DNA from: GCA-002712045 sp028112705
Lineage (GTDB): Bacteria; Pseudomonadota; Alphaproteobacteria; Rhodobacterales; Rhodobacteraceae
DNA: 64,000 nucleotides
Reading direction: 5' to 3'
NCBI GenBank assembly: GCA_028112705.1
Contig: JAOGYN010000010.1
Coordinates: 16,796-80,795, forward strand
A program made the translations under genes and the position numbers. Each line of letters starts with the position of its first letter. The first letter of the stretch is position 1. The notes below the pieces were generated by a model. That model saw only the letters and a program-made list of their open reading frames with translations, was not told where the DNA came from and searched no databases. Of the stretch, positions 44,260 through 54,224 are shown in pieces.

Positions 44260-45498
44260 CTAGTTTTTTCTTGGAGGTGCCCCGCCTAGAAAATCATTCT
44301 TATTTTGATAATCACATCCAGCTTCGGTCATTTGAAGATGCAACTCTTTGCCAGTATAAGGGTTTTCTAATGCTACTTTTTCATCAAACTCAATGCCTAG
44401 CCCAGCAGTGGTAGGTGCATTAATATAACCATCTTCCCAGGTAATTGAATTTTTAATTAATTTCAAATGAAACTCACCACCCGTTTGAATGGTTTCTACT
44501 AATAAAAGATTCGGAATATTTGCAGCAAGTTGAATATTTGCCGCCCACTCAACGGGCCCAGCGTAAAGGTGTGGTGCAATTTGCGCATTATAAACCTCAG
44601 CTAACGCTGCTATTTTCTTAGTTTCCAAAATCCCACCAGATCTACCTAAAGCAGGTTGCAAAATCGAAGCACCACCAGTTCGAAGGATAGCACCAAATTC
44701 TGCCTTGGTGGTCATTCTCTCTCCTGTTGCAATAGGAATTCTAACTTGTTTTGCAACCTTTTCAAATTCCAATAAATTATCTGGTGGTATTGGTTCTTCA
44801 AACCATAAGGGATCAAAAACTTCTAATCTTCTGCCCAATCTGATGGCACCTGCGGTGTTAAATTGCCCATGCGTTCCAAATAATAGATCAGCTTTTGTTC
44901 CAACTGCATCTCGAATTGCTTTACAAAATGACACTGATTTCTCAATATCTCTCATTGAAGGATGATGGCCACCTCTGATCGTATAAGGTCCAGCAGGATC
45001 AAATTTTAGGGCAGTAAAGCCAAGCTTAACCATCTCTATGGCTGATTCTGCAGCCATTTCTGGGGACAACCAAAAATCCTTGATATTATGATGTGGGAGA
45101 GGATAAAGATAGGTGTAAGATCTGATGCGCTTGTTCATTAACCCACCAATTAAAGCATAAACAGGCCTATCAAATGCCTTGCCCAATATATCCCAACAGG
45201 CAATTTCTAATCCAGAAAAAGCACCCATTACAGTTAGATCTGGTCTCTGAGTAAACCCACTAGAGTAAGCTCGACGGAACATAAGTTCAACATTTTCTGG
45301 ATTTTCATTATACATATGTCGATAAAAGACATCTTCTATTACTGCCTTCATGGCATCAGGTCCAACAGAAGATGCATATACCTCCCCATAACCTACTATG
45401 CCATTATCTGCAGTCAGTTTAACAAAGATCCAATACCTTCCTCCCCAGCCGGGAGGCGGCGTACCTACTACAAATATTTCTAAATCTTTTAATTTCAT
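44260..45498 (-). CDS. Enolase-superfamily (mandelate racemase-like) protein
   Basis: The 412-residue protein has the capping domain and barrel of the mandelate racemase/muconate lactonising group. WFEEP near residue 229 and ATGERM near 257 supply two metal-binding glutamates, and APHLYAG near 309 supplies the barrel histidine of the dehydratase branch. At the position of the first metal ligand the sequence reads FGTHGQ, where galactonate-type dehydratases have an Asp two residues before the His; here it is Gly. I start at ATG 45498 with GGAGTG in front rather than at a GTG three codons earlier. A sugar-acid dehydratase is likely; the substrate is unknown. Confidence 0.85.
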   Translation of the reverse strand: MKLKDLEIFVVGTPPPGWGGRYWIFVKLTADNGIVGYGEVYASSVGPDAMKAVIEDVFYRHMYNENPENVELMFRRAYSSGFTQRPDLTVMGAFSGLEIACWDILGKAFDRPVYALIGGLMNKRIRSYTYLYPLPHHNIKDFWLSPEMAAESAIEMVKLGFTALKFDPAGPYTIRGGHHPSMRDIEKSVSFCKAIRDAVGTKADLLFGTHGQFNTAGAIRLGRRLEVFDPLWFEEPIPPDNLLEFEKVAKQVRIPIATGERMTTKAEFGAILRTGGASILQPALGRSGGILETKKIAALAEVYNAQIAPHLYAGPVEWAANIQLAANIPNLLLVETIQTGGEFHLKLIKNSITWEDGYINAPTTAGLGIEFDEKVALENPYTGKELHLQMTEAGCDYQNKNDFLGGAPPRKN

Positions 45499-45686
45499 AC
45501 AAAGCACTCCAACTTATAGCCACTTTGCGCAAAATTATTAATAATATCCAGTAATAAATTATACTTTTAATTTTAAATTTTTAATAATTTTAATAAGAAC
45601 ATTTGAATTATTAATAATAATTAAATTAACGCTTTATATTTATTTATTTCATCAGTACACGTGCATGAAATTTAAAGAGATTTTCA

Positions 45687-47297
45687 ATGACACAACAAAC
45701 ATCAATGCGAGCTTTTGCACGCTCAATAAGTTTTTTTAATAACCAAAAATCTGAAATCAAAAAAGTTAAATTAAGTACTGAGATTTTATGTGGATTAACT
45801 GTTTCACTTGCCCTTGTTCCAGAAGCTATTGCTTTTGCATTTGTCGCTGGCGTTGCACCCTTAGTTGGGCTTTATGCTGCTTTTATTGTTGGAATCATCA
45901 CTGCTGTATTTGGTGGAAGACCAGGGATGATTTCTGGAGCTACGGGCGCTCTAGCGGTAGTAATGGTTTCACTAGTGGCAAGTCATGGCGTGGACTATTT
46001 ATTTGCCAGTGTGGTTTTGATGGGAATAATGCAACTTATTGCTGGCTTTTTTAGATTAGGAAAATTTATAAGAATGGTGCCACATCCCGTGATGTTGGGG
46101 TTTGTGAATGGTTTGGCAGTGGTTATTTTCCTTGCCCAATTAGAGCAGTTTAAGTTTGCTAATTCAGAAGGAGCTCATGTTTGGATGAGCGGGACAACCT
46201 TATATTTAACTCTCGCATTAGTTTTTGGTACTATGTTCATAATATGGTTAACTTCGAAAGTCTCCAAAGCTATTCCACCCCCATTGGTTGCAATAGGAAT
46301 AGTTACTGGATTGGTTGTATTTTTTAATATTGCTGTTCCCCGTGTAGGCGATCTAGCATCAATGGCTGGTAGCTTACCTGAATTCCATATTCCTGAAATA
46401 CCCTTAACATTTGAGGCATTTAAGATCATACTTCCTTATTCATTAATTTTAGCAATGATTGGTTTGATAGAAAGCCTACTAACTCTAAATTTAGTCGGTG
46501 AAATAACTGGTAAAAAAGGGGGAGCATCTCAAGAATGTTTGGCCCAAGGAGCAGCTAATACTATAACTGGATTTTTTGGTGGCATGGGTGGTTGTGCCAT
46601 GATTGGTCAATCAATGATAAACATTAATTCTGGAGGTAGAACACGCATTTCAGGAATTTCTGCTGCCCTTTTTCTGCTCCTTTTTATCCTTTATGGAAGT
46701 TCTATTATTGAAATGATTCCACTAGCAGCATTAGTGGGTGTAATGTTTATGGTAGTAATAGGAACATTTGCTTGGAATTCACTTCGTCTTTTATTTATTG
46801 TGCCCCGTGCAGATGCGCTTGTAATTTTGTTAGTAACTTTCGTAACAGTAATGGAAGACTTAGCAATAGCTGTGATAGTTGGTGTTATAGTATCAGCCTT
46901 AGTGTATGCTTGGAATGCCGCATCAAGGATTCATGCAACAGCACGGCCCTCTGATACAGAAATTGGAGCACTTGTATACGAAATTGAGGGTCCACTATTT
47001 TTTGGATCCGCTACAAGCTTTATGGAGCTATTTGCACCAGAAACTGATCCTGAAATTGTTATTCTTGATTTCATGAAATCAAGGGTAGTCGATCAGAGCG
47101 CTTTGCAAGCAATTGAGGCTGTAGCAAAAAAATATAAATCTGCAGGAAAACGCATAATGTTACGTCATTTGTCATCAGACTGTCATCGCTTACTAAACAA
47201 ATCTGGTCAATTAACTGTAATGCAAAATGATGATCCAGATTATGAATTGGCTGTAGATTATGATGTTCAAATTGGTCGTTTTTCTAGTAGTCATTAA
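45687..47297 (+). CDS. SulP-family anion transporter with STAS domain
   Basis: This 536-residue transporter of the SLC26/SulP family has about 12-14 membrane spans. The signature ALVPEAIAFAFVAGVAPLVGLYAAF is at about residues 39-63, and GMGGCAMIGQSMINI in the second half belongs to the anion site. A C-terminal STAS domain (about residues 430-530, with EIEGPLFFGSAT and VVDQSALQAIEAV) follows. Bacterial members carry sulfate, bicarbonate or dicarboxylates, and the sequence does not settle which. The 180 bases before it are extremely AT-rich with no recognisable element. Confidence 0.92.
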   Translation: MTQQTSMRAFARSISFFNNQKSEIKKVKLSTEILCGLTVSLALVPEAIAFAFVAGVAPLVGLYAAFIVGIITAVFGGRPGMISGATGALAVVMVSLVASHGVDYLFASVVLMGIMQLIAGFFRLGKFIRMVPHPVMLGFVNGLAVVIFLAQLEQFKFANSEGAHVWMSGTTLYLTLALVFGTMFIIWLTSKVSKAIPPPLVAIGIVTGLVVFFNIAVPRVGDLASMAGSLPEFHIPEIPLTFEAFKIILPYSLILAMIGLIESLLTLNLVGEITGKKGGASQECLAQGAANTITGFFGGMGGCAMIGQSMININSGGRTRISGISAALFLLLFILYGSSIIEMIPLAALVGVMFMVVIGTFAWNSLRLLFIVPRADALVILLVTFVTVMEDLAIAVIVGVIVSALVYAWNAASRIHATARPSDTEIGALVYEIEGPLFFGSATSFMELFAPETDPEIVILDFMKSRVVDQSALQAIEAVAKKYKSAGKRIMLRHLSSDCHRLLNKSGQLTVMQNDDPDYELAVDYDVQIGRFSSSH

Positions 47298-47320
47298 TTT
47301 TTCCCAAAGTGGAAAGTTAA

Positions 47321-48409
47321 TCAATCAAATACTATTACATTGCGACGAGTATTACCCAATTTAACATCATTTACTGCTTCATTTATTTCATTGAGCGAAT
47401 ATTGTCTTGTCACTAACTCATCAAGTTTTAATCGGCCCTGTTGATACAAATTGATCAAAATAGGAATATCTTTTTTGAGTACTGAGCTTCCCATATACGA
47501 ACCTAACAATGATTGACTGGTCGTAGCTAAAATTACAGGCTCGATAGCTACTTTTGCACCAGATGGAGGCATTCCAACCATTACAACACTGCCACCCACA
47601 CTTAAAAACCTACTTGCACTTTCATAAGCTGGTATTGAGCCAACAGTTACAAAGACATAATCAACGCCACGACCTCCAGTCATTTTTTTTACGATTCGAT
47701 ACGGTTTCTCTTCACTAGTTAAAATACCGTCGGTTGCACCAAATTCTTTAGCCGCATCTAGTTTTTCTTTAGACACATCTATTGCTATGATCTTGGATGC
47801 ACCAGCAATTGCTGCGCCCTGTATAGCGTTAAGGCCTACACCACCGGCGCCAATCACAACTACCGTTGAGCCAGTGCTAACCTGCGCTGTATTGGTAACA
47901 GCGCCCATTCCAGTAATTACTCCACAAGCTAATAACGACGCAGAAGCCATAGAGATATCTTCTGGAATAGTTTGGATTTGACTCTGGTCCACTACGACTT
48001 TTTCTGCAAAAGCTCCGGTTGCCAATCCTTGCTGCATTGCCCCACCACCTAACGTTTGTAGTGGGCCAGACACAACATCATATCTAGTTTCACAACACGT
48101 AGGCTTTCCAGTACTACAAGAAATACATTCACCACACGAGCGTATTAGTGTAACTAGAACTGTGTCTCCAATTTTATAGTACGAAACATCAGTCCCAATA
48201 CCCGTAATTATGCCAGCTGCTTCATGTCCATAAACTGCAGGTAAATGTCCACCCCAATCACCCGCCATATGAGAGATATCTGAATGGCAAATTGCACAAG
48301 CTTTGAGAGTAACTTCAACTTCGCCAGATTTTGGTTCACGTAGCAGCACCTCTTCTACTACTAGGGGCTTTCCAAATTCATGACATACTGCAGCACGTAT
48401 TATTGACAT
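47321..48409 (-). CDS. Zinc-dependent alcohol dehydrogenase
   Basis: This is a medium-chain dehydrogenase of 362 residues. Catalytic zinc ligands lie in CAICHSDISH and GHEAAG. The structural zinc is bound by the four Cys in CGECISCSTGKPTCC, and the NAD fold reads VVIGAGGVGLNAIQGA. It resembles the class III/NDMA-dependent-like branch more than simple ethanol dehydrogenases. It is transcribed alone; the next minus-strand gene upstream ends at a terminator hairpin. It may act on a primary alcohol from the neighbouring catabolic block, but no direct evidence links them. Confidence 0.9.
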   Translation of the reverse strand: MSIIRAAVCHEFGKPLVVEEVLLREPKSGEVEVTLKACAICHSDISHMAGDWGGHLPAVYGHEAAGIITGIGTDVSYYKIGDTVLVTLIRSCGECISCSTGKPTCCETRYDVVSGPLQTLGGGAMQQGLATGAFAEKVVVDQSQIQTIPEDISMASASLLACGVITGMGAVTNTAQVSTGSTVVVIGAGGVGLNAIQGAAIAGASKIIAIDVSKEKLDAAKEFGATDGILTSEEKPYRIVKKMTGGRGVDYVFVTVGSIPAYESASRFLSVGGSVVMVGMPPSGAKVAIEPVILATTSQSLLGSYMGSSVLKKDIPILINLYQQGRLKLDELVTRQYSLNEINEAVNDVKLGNTRRNVIVFD

Positions 48410-48460
48410 TATTTACTCTCCAATTTGTAGTTGTCTTTCCCATTTAAAGACTAACAAATA

Positions 48461-48497
48461 AAAAAGCGCTACCAAAAGTAATCTAGCAGCGCTTTTT
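48461..48497. terminator. Intrinsic terminator after the Liv-type operon
   Basis: AAAAAGCGCT and AGCGCTTTTT form a 10-bp stem with a 17-base loop. T-runs flank it on both strands, so it can work in either direction. It lies 13 bases after the stop of the binding-protein gene and upstream of the alcohol dehydrogenase start, so it should separate the two minus-strand units. Confidence 0.85.
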
Positions 48498-48510
48498 ATT
48501 TTTACAAAAT

Positions 48511-49665
48511 TTATCGGCGAGCTAATTCAACCCAATTATCACCCTGTACTTGGCTGATAACTACATCGTTAGCACCCTGGTGATTATCAGCTGTAAAATT
48601 AACCATCACACCACTAATTTTATCTTCGAAGTTTAAGGATTCCATACCAGCTTGGAAACTAGCAGAAGTCAAATCTCTCCCTGCTGCTTCTAGACCTCTA
48701 ACAAATACTTCCGCTGCAGATCTTCCTAGTAAAGCTCCAGTTCCAGGGAAACCTCCCGTTGCTTCACTGTACTTGCCAACCCAGCCACCAACGACAGGGT
48801 CACCCATGCGAGCAACAATATCTGCCCAACCAGCAGCAGCATAAAAACCATTTCCAGGGCCTCCAGGGACTTTAGCTATCAATGTATGCATTGAGGCAGA
48901 TCCTCCTAAGAATTTTAAATCAGCTAAACCCATCTTCTTGGCTGTTCCCAAAACTGTTAGCGTTTGCTTCACTCCAAGTGCAACAGTTATCAGTTCACAC
49001 CCTGATGCTGTAAGTTTAGATAGTGAACCAACAAAATCTAATTCGTCTGGCTTATGTTTGGTTTCACCTCCAAAAGTAAGACCTGATCCAGAAGTCGCTA
49101 CGGCATCCTTCGTTCCTTCAGCAATTTCCAACCCAAAGTCTGATGGTATGTACATTGAGCATACATTTTTAACACCTGTTGTTTCCGACATGTATGGTAC
49201 TGCTGTTCGCATTTGATCATAATATGATGAAGTGCCAGCATACTTATATGGTGAGGGTGGATCAATCATTTGTCTAGCTGCTGTCAAAGGTGAAACGTTT
49301 GCCACTTTTTTAGCCTCCAAAAGAGGAAATGAAGCAATGTTCATAGGAGTCCCTAGGCTCAGCAACATAGCAAAGATCTTATCAGAATTTACTAATTTAT
49401 TTAGATTAGACATCGCCTTGGGCATTTGGTACCCATGGTCTTCTACGATCATCTTTATTTGACGCCCATGAACACCGCCATTGGCATTCACTTCATCAAA
49501 ATACAATTGAGCTGCTTCCATTGCAGGTGCTCCAAATGCAGCAAATGGTCCAGACATATCTTGGTTTGAACCGATAAGCACTTGATTATCTGTAACGCCT
49601 TGATCAGCGTTAGCAGTTCCCACAAAAAGAACAGCTATTACGGCTGCCTTAAAAAGGTTTTTCAT
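48511..49665 (-). CDS. LivK-like periplasmic substrate-binding protein
   Basis: The 384-residue protein is a type I periplasmic binding protein of the branched-chain amino acid class (Peripla_BP_6). The signal peptide MKNLFKAAVIAVLFVGTANA ends at an ANA site. Motifs are ITDNQVLIGSNQDMSGPFAA-like at the mature N-terminus, EDHGYQMPKAMSN, and GRSAAEVFVRGLEAAG near the end. It is the last gene of the operon, before a strong terminator. In operons that also contain an acyl-CoA synthetase, such proteins often bind aromatic or aliphatic acids rather than amino acids. The ligand here is unknown. Confidence 0.9.
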   Translation of the reverse strand: MKNLFKAAVIAVLFVGTANADQGVTDNQVLIGSNQDMSGPFAAFGAPAMEAAQLYFDEVNANGGVHGRQIKMIVEDHGYQMPKAMSNLNKLVNSDKIFAMLLSLGTPMNIASFPLLEAKKVANVSPLTAARQMIDPPSPYKYAGTSSYYDQMRTAVPYMSETTGVKNVCSMYIPSDFGLEIAEGTKDAVATSGSGLTFGGETKHKPDELDFVGSLSKLTASGCELITVALGVKQTLTVLGTAKKMGLADLKFLGGSASMHTLIAKVPGGPGNGFYAAAGWADIVARMGDPVVGGWVGKYSEATGGFPGTGALLGRSAAEVFVRGLEAAGRDLTSASFQAGMESLNFEDKISGVMVNFTADNHQGANDVVISQVQGDNWVELARR

Positions 49666-49701
49666 AAAATTTCTCCCTAGATTATAGTTGTTAACATTAA
49701 T

Positions 49702-51579
49702 TCATAAGTACATTTCGTCAATCAGCGTTTTGTGTTTTTCTTCTACAAAGCCACGCTTTAACTTCATAGTTGCAGTTAATTCATCGTCTTCAGCTGTCAA
49801 TAATATATCAATTAGCCGAAATTTCTTAATTTGCTCCACCCTGGCAAAATCCCTATTAACATCTTCAACAATATTTCCAATAAGTTCTACAATCTCCTTT
49901 GCAGCACACAAAGAAGCAAAATCTGAAAATGAGATTCTATTATCTTGAGCAAACTTTTCAACATTTTCCTGATCAATCATAACTAAACATGACACAAATT
50001 TACGTTTGTCTCCAATAATAATTGTATCAGAGATATATGGGGAAAATTTTAATCTATTTTCTATTTCACTTGGTGTTATGTTTTTTCCACCAGCGGTAAT
50101 TATTATATCTTTCATGCGTCCAGTAATAGTTAAAAAACCTTCAGAATCTATTGAACCAATATCACCAGTTCGCATCCAACCATCAGATGTAAATGTTTCA
50201 TTTGTTTTTTCTGGCTTACGCCAATAACTTTTAAAACAATTTCCACCTTTGTATTGGATTTCATCATTCTCACCAATCCTTAGCTTGGCTCCTGGTATGA
50301 CAGAGCCCACTGTTCCATTTTTTTCATTTCCTTGATAATTTAGTGAAATGATGCCTGCACTTTCACTCATGCCATAACCTTCAAAAATTTTTACACCAAT
50401 CGCTCTAAACCATGTCAATAATTCTGGCGAGATAGGCGCAGCGCCAGTGGTACCTCTTCGTAAGTTATCCATTCCTAACATTCTTCGCATATTTCTTAAG
50501 AGAACTAGGTTCCAAAAAAAATAACTCAATGGTATAGATTTATTTTGATCTTCAGCTCTAACCTTCTTCATACCTGCAGACAATGCGGCATTAAAAGCCC
50601 ACCTACCAAATGGAGTAGCATCCCCAATCATGATAGAGACCCTTGAATATACCCGTTCCCACACCCTAGGCACTGCCGTGAAGATAGTCGGACTGATCTC
50701 TCGCAGATTGTCAAAAACTGTTTCTGGGCTTTCAGCAAAATTGATAACAGATCCTGCTCCTATTGGCTGAAAAACAGAAATTAAACGTTCTAAAATATGA
50801 CATAATGGCAAGAAACAAAGTTGTTCATCCATATTATTAACTGGTAAACTTTGCCCTCCAGCAGATATTGAAAACATAATATTATTTCCAGTTATTTCTA
50901 CACCTTTAGGATCACCAGTGGTTCCAGAGGTATAAATCAAAATAGAAGTATCATCTGAAGAGCCTTCTTCTATAGCCTCCTCAAACGAACCATTTAATTT
51001 TTCAAGTTCCACTTCTCCAATTTCATATAATTCATCAAGAAAGATAACCCTAGGATCATTAAAATCTGCAAGTCCATCTTTTTCATAAACAATAACCTTA
51101 CTTAATTTGGGCATCTGATCAGCAACTGATAAATACTTATCTAACTGCTCGTCATTCTCTAAAAATAAAAACTTACTATCACTATCATTTACAAGATAAG
51201 CTAACTGACGAGCACTATCTGTTGGGTAAACACCAGATGATATACCGCCAACAGATTGAATCGCTAAATCTGTATATATCCACTCCTTACTATCTTCCGA
51301 TAGAATACTTACAACTTCACCTCTATTTAAACCCATTGAAATTAAAGCTAAACCTATTAAGCGCGAAGATTTGTAAAAATTATCCCAACTATACGATGAC
51401 CATATACCAAACTTTTTTTCACGATGTGCTACTTTATGGCCTGATGTTTCACAGCGTAATTTCCATAATTTTGCTAAAGTATCCTTACCATCGACAAAGT
51501 ATGGACCCTCACTTAAATCTTTATTTATTTTGATTCCTGCAACCTCGACTTGCTCAGGAATTTTTCCTTTACTCACCAT
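49702..51579 (-). CDS. AMP-binding acyl-CoA synthetase of the Liv operon
   Basis: The 625-residue protein is an ANL-superfamily acyl-CoA synthetase of the long-chain type. The AMP-binding loop YTSGTTGDPKG lies near residue 216. Downstream are FEGYGMSESAG, TGDIGSIDSEG and the C-terminal domain with GGKNITPSEIE and the catalytic lysine region TATMKLKR. The sequence extends past the usual end with a short EMYL tail. It lies eight bases after livF and 36 before livK, so it is an integral operon member. It presumably activates the imported acid with CoA and ATP. The chain length or ring type cannot be read. Confidence 0.9.
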   Translation of the reverse strand: MVSKGKIPEQVEVAGIKINKDLSEGPYFVDGKDTLAKLWKLRCETSGHKVAHREKKFGIWSSYSWDNFYKSSRLIGLALISMGLNRGEVVSILSEDSKEWIYTDLAIQSVGGISSGVYPTDSARQLAYLVNDSDSKFLFLENDEQLDKYLSVADQMPKLSKVIVYEKDGLADFNDPRVIFLDELYEIGEVELEKLNGSFEEAIEEGSSDDTSILIYTSGTTGDPKGVEITGNNIMFSISAGGQSLPVNNMDEQLCFLPLCHILERLISVFQPIGAGSVINFAESPETVFDNLREISPTIFTAVPRVWERVYSRVSIMIGDATPFGRWAFNAALSAGMKKVRAEDQNKSIPLSYFFWNLVLLRNMRRMLGMDNLRRGTTGAAPISPELLTWFRAIGVKIFEGYGMSESAGIISLNYQGNEKNGTVGSVIPGAKLRIGENDEIQYKGGNCFKSYWRKPEKTNETFTSDGWMRTGDIGSIDSEGFLTITGRMKDIIITAGGKNITPSEIENRLKFSPYISDTIIIGDKRKFVSCLVMIDQENVEKFAQDNRISFSDFASLCAAKEIVELIGNIVEDVNRDFARVEQIKKFRLIDILLTAEDDELTATMKLKRGFVEEKHKTLIDEMYL

Positions 51580-51587
51580 CTAGATCC

Positions 51588-52364
51588 TTAACGCCATGTT
51601 TTTCTTTGCTTCCAACGCTTTTGCCCACGTTCTGAAGATTCATTATTTTGACCTAAATAAAATTCTTGAATATCTTTGGAATTTACAAGCTTACTAGATT
51701 CATCGCTCATTACTATCCTACCAAGCTCCATAACATATCCATAATTTGCAATATTTAGGGCAACTTTAGCATTTTGTTCTACAAGTATCATTGTGACACC
51801 CTGTTCTACATTCAATCTTTTTATTATCTTAAAAATATCTTTGGTGAGAAGAGGACTAAGGCCCAAACTGGGCTCATCCAAAAGCATTACTTTTGGCCTA
51901 GCCATCAAGCCCCTACCAATCGCCATCATTTGTTGTTGACCACCTGACAGGGTACCAGCTTGCTGCAACTTGCAGCTACGCAAAATTGGAAAGTAATCAT
52001 ACACTAAATTTAAATCTACTAAAATATTTTCTCTATCTGTTCTTGAAAATGCACCCATTTTTAAATTCTCTTCAACTGTCAGGATTGGAAACACTTCTCG
52101 CCCTTCAGGAACATGTGTTATTCCTTTTTTTACAATCTTGTCAGGCTCAATTCCTTGAATGTTTTCTCCCATTAAAGAAATCGTTCCCTTTTCAGGGTCC
52201 ATAATTCCAGAAATTGTTTTTAAAAGTGTTGTCTTTCCCGCTCCATTGGCGCCTAAGACAGTTACAATTTGCCCTTCATTAACAACAAGAGAAACACCTC
52301 TTATCGCCATTATTGGACCATAATAGCTTTCTAAATTGTCTATTTGAAGAATAGGGTTTTTCAT
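51588..52364 (-). CDS. LivF-like ABC ATPase
   Basis: This is a 258-residue ATPase of the LivF type. Walker A GANGAGKTT is at about residues 33-41, the signature LSGGQQQMMAIGR in the middle and Walker B KVMLLDEPSLGLSP after it. The C-terminus carries a basic, Trp-rich tail (ERGQKRWKQRKTWR) absent from E. coli LivF. In my recollection such tails occur in homologues paired with acyl-CoA synthetases, and the synthetase gene follows here by eight bases. Its start overlaps the livG stop by four bases. Confidence 0.92.
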   Translation of the reverse strand: MKNPILQIDNLESYYGPIMAIRGVSLVVNEGQIVTVLGANGAGKTTLLKTISGIMDPEKGTISLMGENIQGIEPDKIVKKGITHVPEGREVFPILTVEENLKMGAFSRTDRENILVDLNLVYDYFPILRSCKLQQAGTLSGGQQQMMAIGRGLMARPKVMLLDEPSLGLSPLLTKDIFKIIKRLNVEQGVTMILVEQNAKVALNIANYGYVMELGRIVMSDESSKLVNSKDIQEFYLGQNNESSERGQKRWKQRKTWR

Positions 52365-53137
52365 TTCTCAAACTCTTCTGAAACACCTAAGTACGCCTCA
52401 ATAACGGCTGGATGGTTTTTAACCTCTTCTGGTGATCCCATCGCTAATTTTTTACCATCAGCCAAAGCCATTACTCTATCAGAAACGCTGGTAACGAGAT
52501 TCATATCATGCTCTACCATCAAAACAGTAATACCCATTACTTTTTTAATATCTTCTATCCAAAAAGCAACATCTTGTGTTTCCTCCACCGATAATCCAGA
52601 TGCAGGTTCATCCAAAAGTAATAATTTAGGCTCTATAGCTAGCGCTCTTCCTAACTCAACAATTTTCCGCACTCCATAAGGCAGTCCAGATATAAATTTC
52701 TCCCGGTAAGCCTGTAAATCTAAAAAATCTATAACTTTTTCAACTTTCAACCGATGTCTATATTCTTCTTTTTTTACAGAAGGCAGAAATAACATTTCGG
52801 ACAAAGCGTTTGACGTTCTATGAGTTTGTCGGGCAACTAGAAGATTTTGCAATACACTTGCCTGTTCAAATAATTCAATATTTTGAAATGTTCTTGCAAT
52901 ACCCAAACTAGCCACTTCGTGGCTTTGTTTTTCTAAAAGGTTTTTACCATCGAATATTATTTCACCATTATTTGGTTTATAAAACCTTGATAAAATATTA
53001 AATATTGTTGATTTACCTGCACCATTAGGACCAACCAAGGAAAAAACTTCACCCTCTTCAACTTCAAAACTTATATTGTCCACTGCGGTAACTCCACCAA
53101 ATTGTAAAGTTACATCCTTAAGTTCTAAGAAACTCAT
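52361..53137 (-). CDS. LivG-like ABC ATPase
   Basis: This is a 258-residue ATPase of the LivG type. It has Walker A GPNGAGKST (about residues 36-44), the family LARTFQNIELFEQASVLQN-like segment, and Walker B LLLLDEPASGLSVEETQD. The D and H loops follow (MVEHDMNLVTSVSDRV). It couples with LivF to drive the LivH/LivM channel. It overlaps livM by four bases upstream and livF by four bases downstream. Confidence 0.92.
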   Translation of the reverse strand: MSFLELKDVTLQFGGVTAVDNISFEVEEGEVFSLVGPNGAGKSTIFNILSRFYKPNNGEIIFDGKNLLEKQSHEVASLGIARTFQNIELFEQASVLQNLLVARQTHRTSNALSEMLFLPSVKKEEYRHRLKVEKVIDFLDLQAYREKFISGLPYGVRKIVELGRALAIEPKLLLLDEPASGLSVEETQDVAFWIEDIKKVMGITVLMVEHDMNLVTSVSDRVMALADGKKLAMGSPEEVKNHPAVIEAYLGVSEEFEK

Positions 53138-54222
53138 CTTGTTCTCTCTGTTTTCAGGTATGTTTTTTGACGTCGAAACATGTCTTTGCGATAGAATGGA
53201 AAGAGATCAAAATATGTTTTAAATTTCAACCATCTTCCATAGAGCCCCATCGGTTCAAACAAAATTACTACAATTAAAATTAATCCAAATATTCCACTTT
53301 CAATACCAGGAATAATATGGAAGTCAGAAAAAAATGCATCCCTTGTGAAACTTATACCACTTGGTAAAAATGTGACTACCATTGCACCCAAAAATGCGCC
53401 ATGTATAAATCCAACACCTCCAACAACAATCATTAATAATAAATTTATAGAAATCACTATGTTAAAAGTTTCATTAGTAAACACGTAACTGAAATGGCCC
53501 ATCAAAGCACCTGAGATACCAGTTATAGCACATGAAATAGCAAAACTTAATGTCCTAGTTTTGCCAATATTAACTCCCATGGCTTGAGCAGAAATTTCAC
53601 TATCCCGAACAGCGGCAAAGCTTCTACCTAATGGTGATCTTAATATATTCTTGTAAGCTAAAACGATTAAGACAGTTATTGCCAAAATTAACCAGTAAAG
53701 ACCCGATACGTTATTATACCGATCAAAATCAAGTCCAAAAAGCTTGATAGAAGGTGCAAATATTCCACCCACACCACCAGTCCACGGCTCAAGAATAACA
53801 ATCAAATCTTCTGCAAGAACACCAATGGCAATAGTAGCTATAGCCATATAAATCCCATGTAACTTGCGTGTTGGTAACGCAATACAAGCGCCTACTAAAC
53901 CAGCCAGAATTCCTGACAATGGCAACGATAATATAAAGGGAATATTAAAATTGTTCTGCATTATTACATTCGAATATGCACCCACTGCCATAAATGCAGC
54001 ATGGCCAAGACTAGCTTGACCTGTATGCCCAACCAAAAGCATCAGCCCCATACCGGCAATTGCCCATATAAGCATCAAGCTGAATTCGCCAACCCAGTAT
54101 TCATTAATTAAAAAAGGTAAAATAACAGCAATGACTAATAAGAGTAAATACCAGAAAGCTTGCACACCGTCCTTGAATAACCGGATATCAGCTTCATAAG
54201 ATTTTTTAAAAATTACTCGCAT
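53134..54222 (-). CDS. LivM-like ABC permease
   Basis: This 362-residue permease has about ten membrane spans. The LivM signature GHTGQASLGHAAFMAVGAYS is at about residues 65-84, followed by LRSPLGRSFAAVRDSEISAQ and VGGVGFIHGAFLGA. The N-terminus has a soluble extension of about 20 residues. The C-terminal tail (FRRQKTYLKTERTR) is basic. It starts two bases after the livH stop, consistent with a coupled heterodimer. Confidence 0.92.
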   Translation of the reverse strand: MRVIFKKSYEADIRLFKDGVQAFWYLLLLVIAVILPFLINEYWVGEFSLMLIWAIAGMGLMLLVGHTGQASLGHAAFMAVGAYSNVIMQNNFNIPFILSLPLSGILAGLVGACIALPTRKLHGIYMAIATIAIGVLAEDLIVILEPWTGGVGGIFAPSIKLFGLDFDRYNNVSGLYWLILAITVLIVLAYKNILRSPLGRSFAAVRDSEISAQAMGVNIGKTRTLSFAISCAITGISGALMGHFSYVFTNETFNIVISINLLLMIVVGGVGFIHGAFLGAMVVTFLPSGISFTRDAFFSDFHIIPGIESGIFGLILIVVILFEPMGLYGRWLKFKTYFDLFPFYRKDMFRRQKTYLKTERTR

Positions 54223-54224
54223 TT

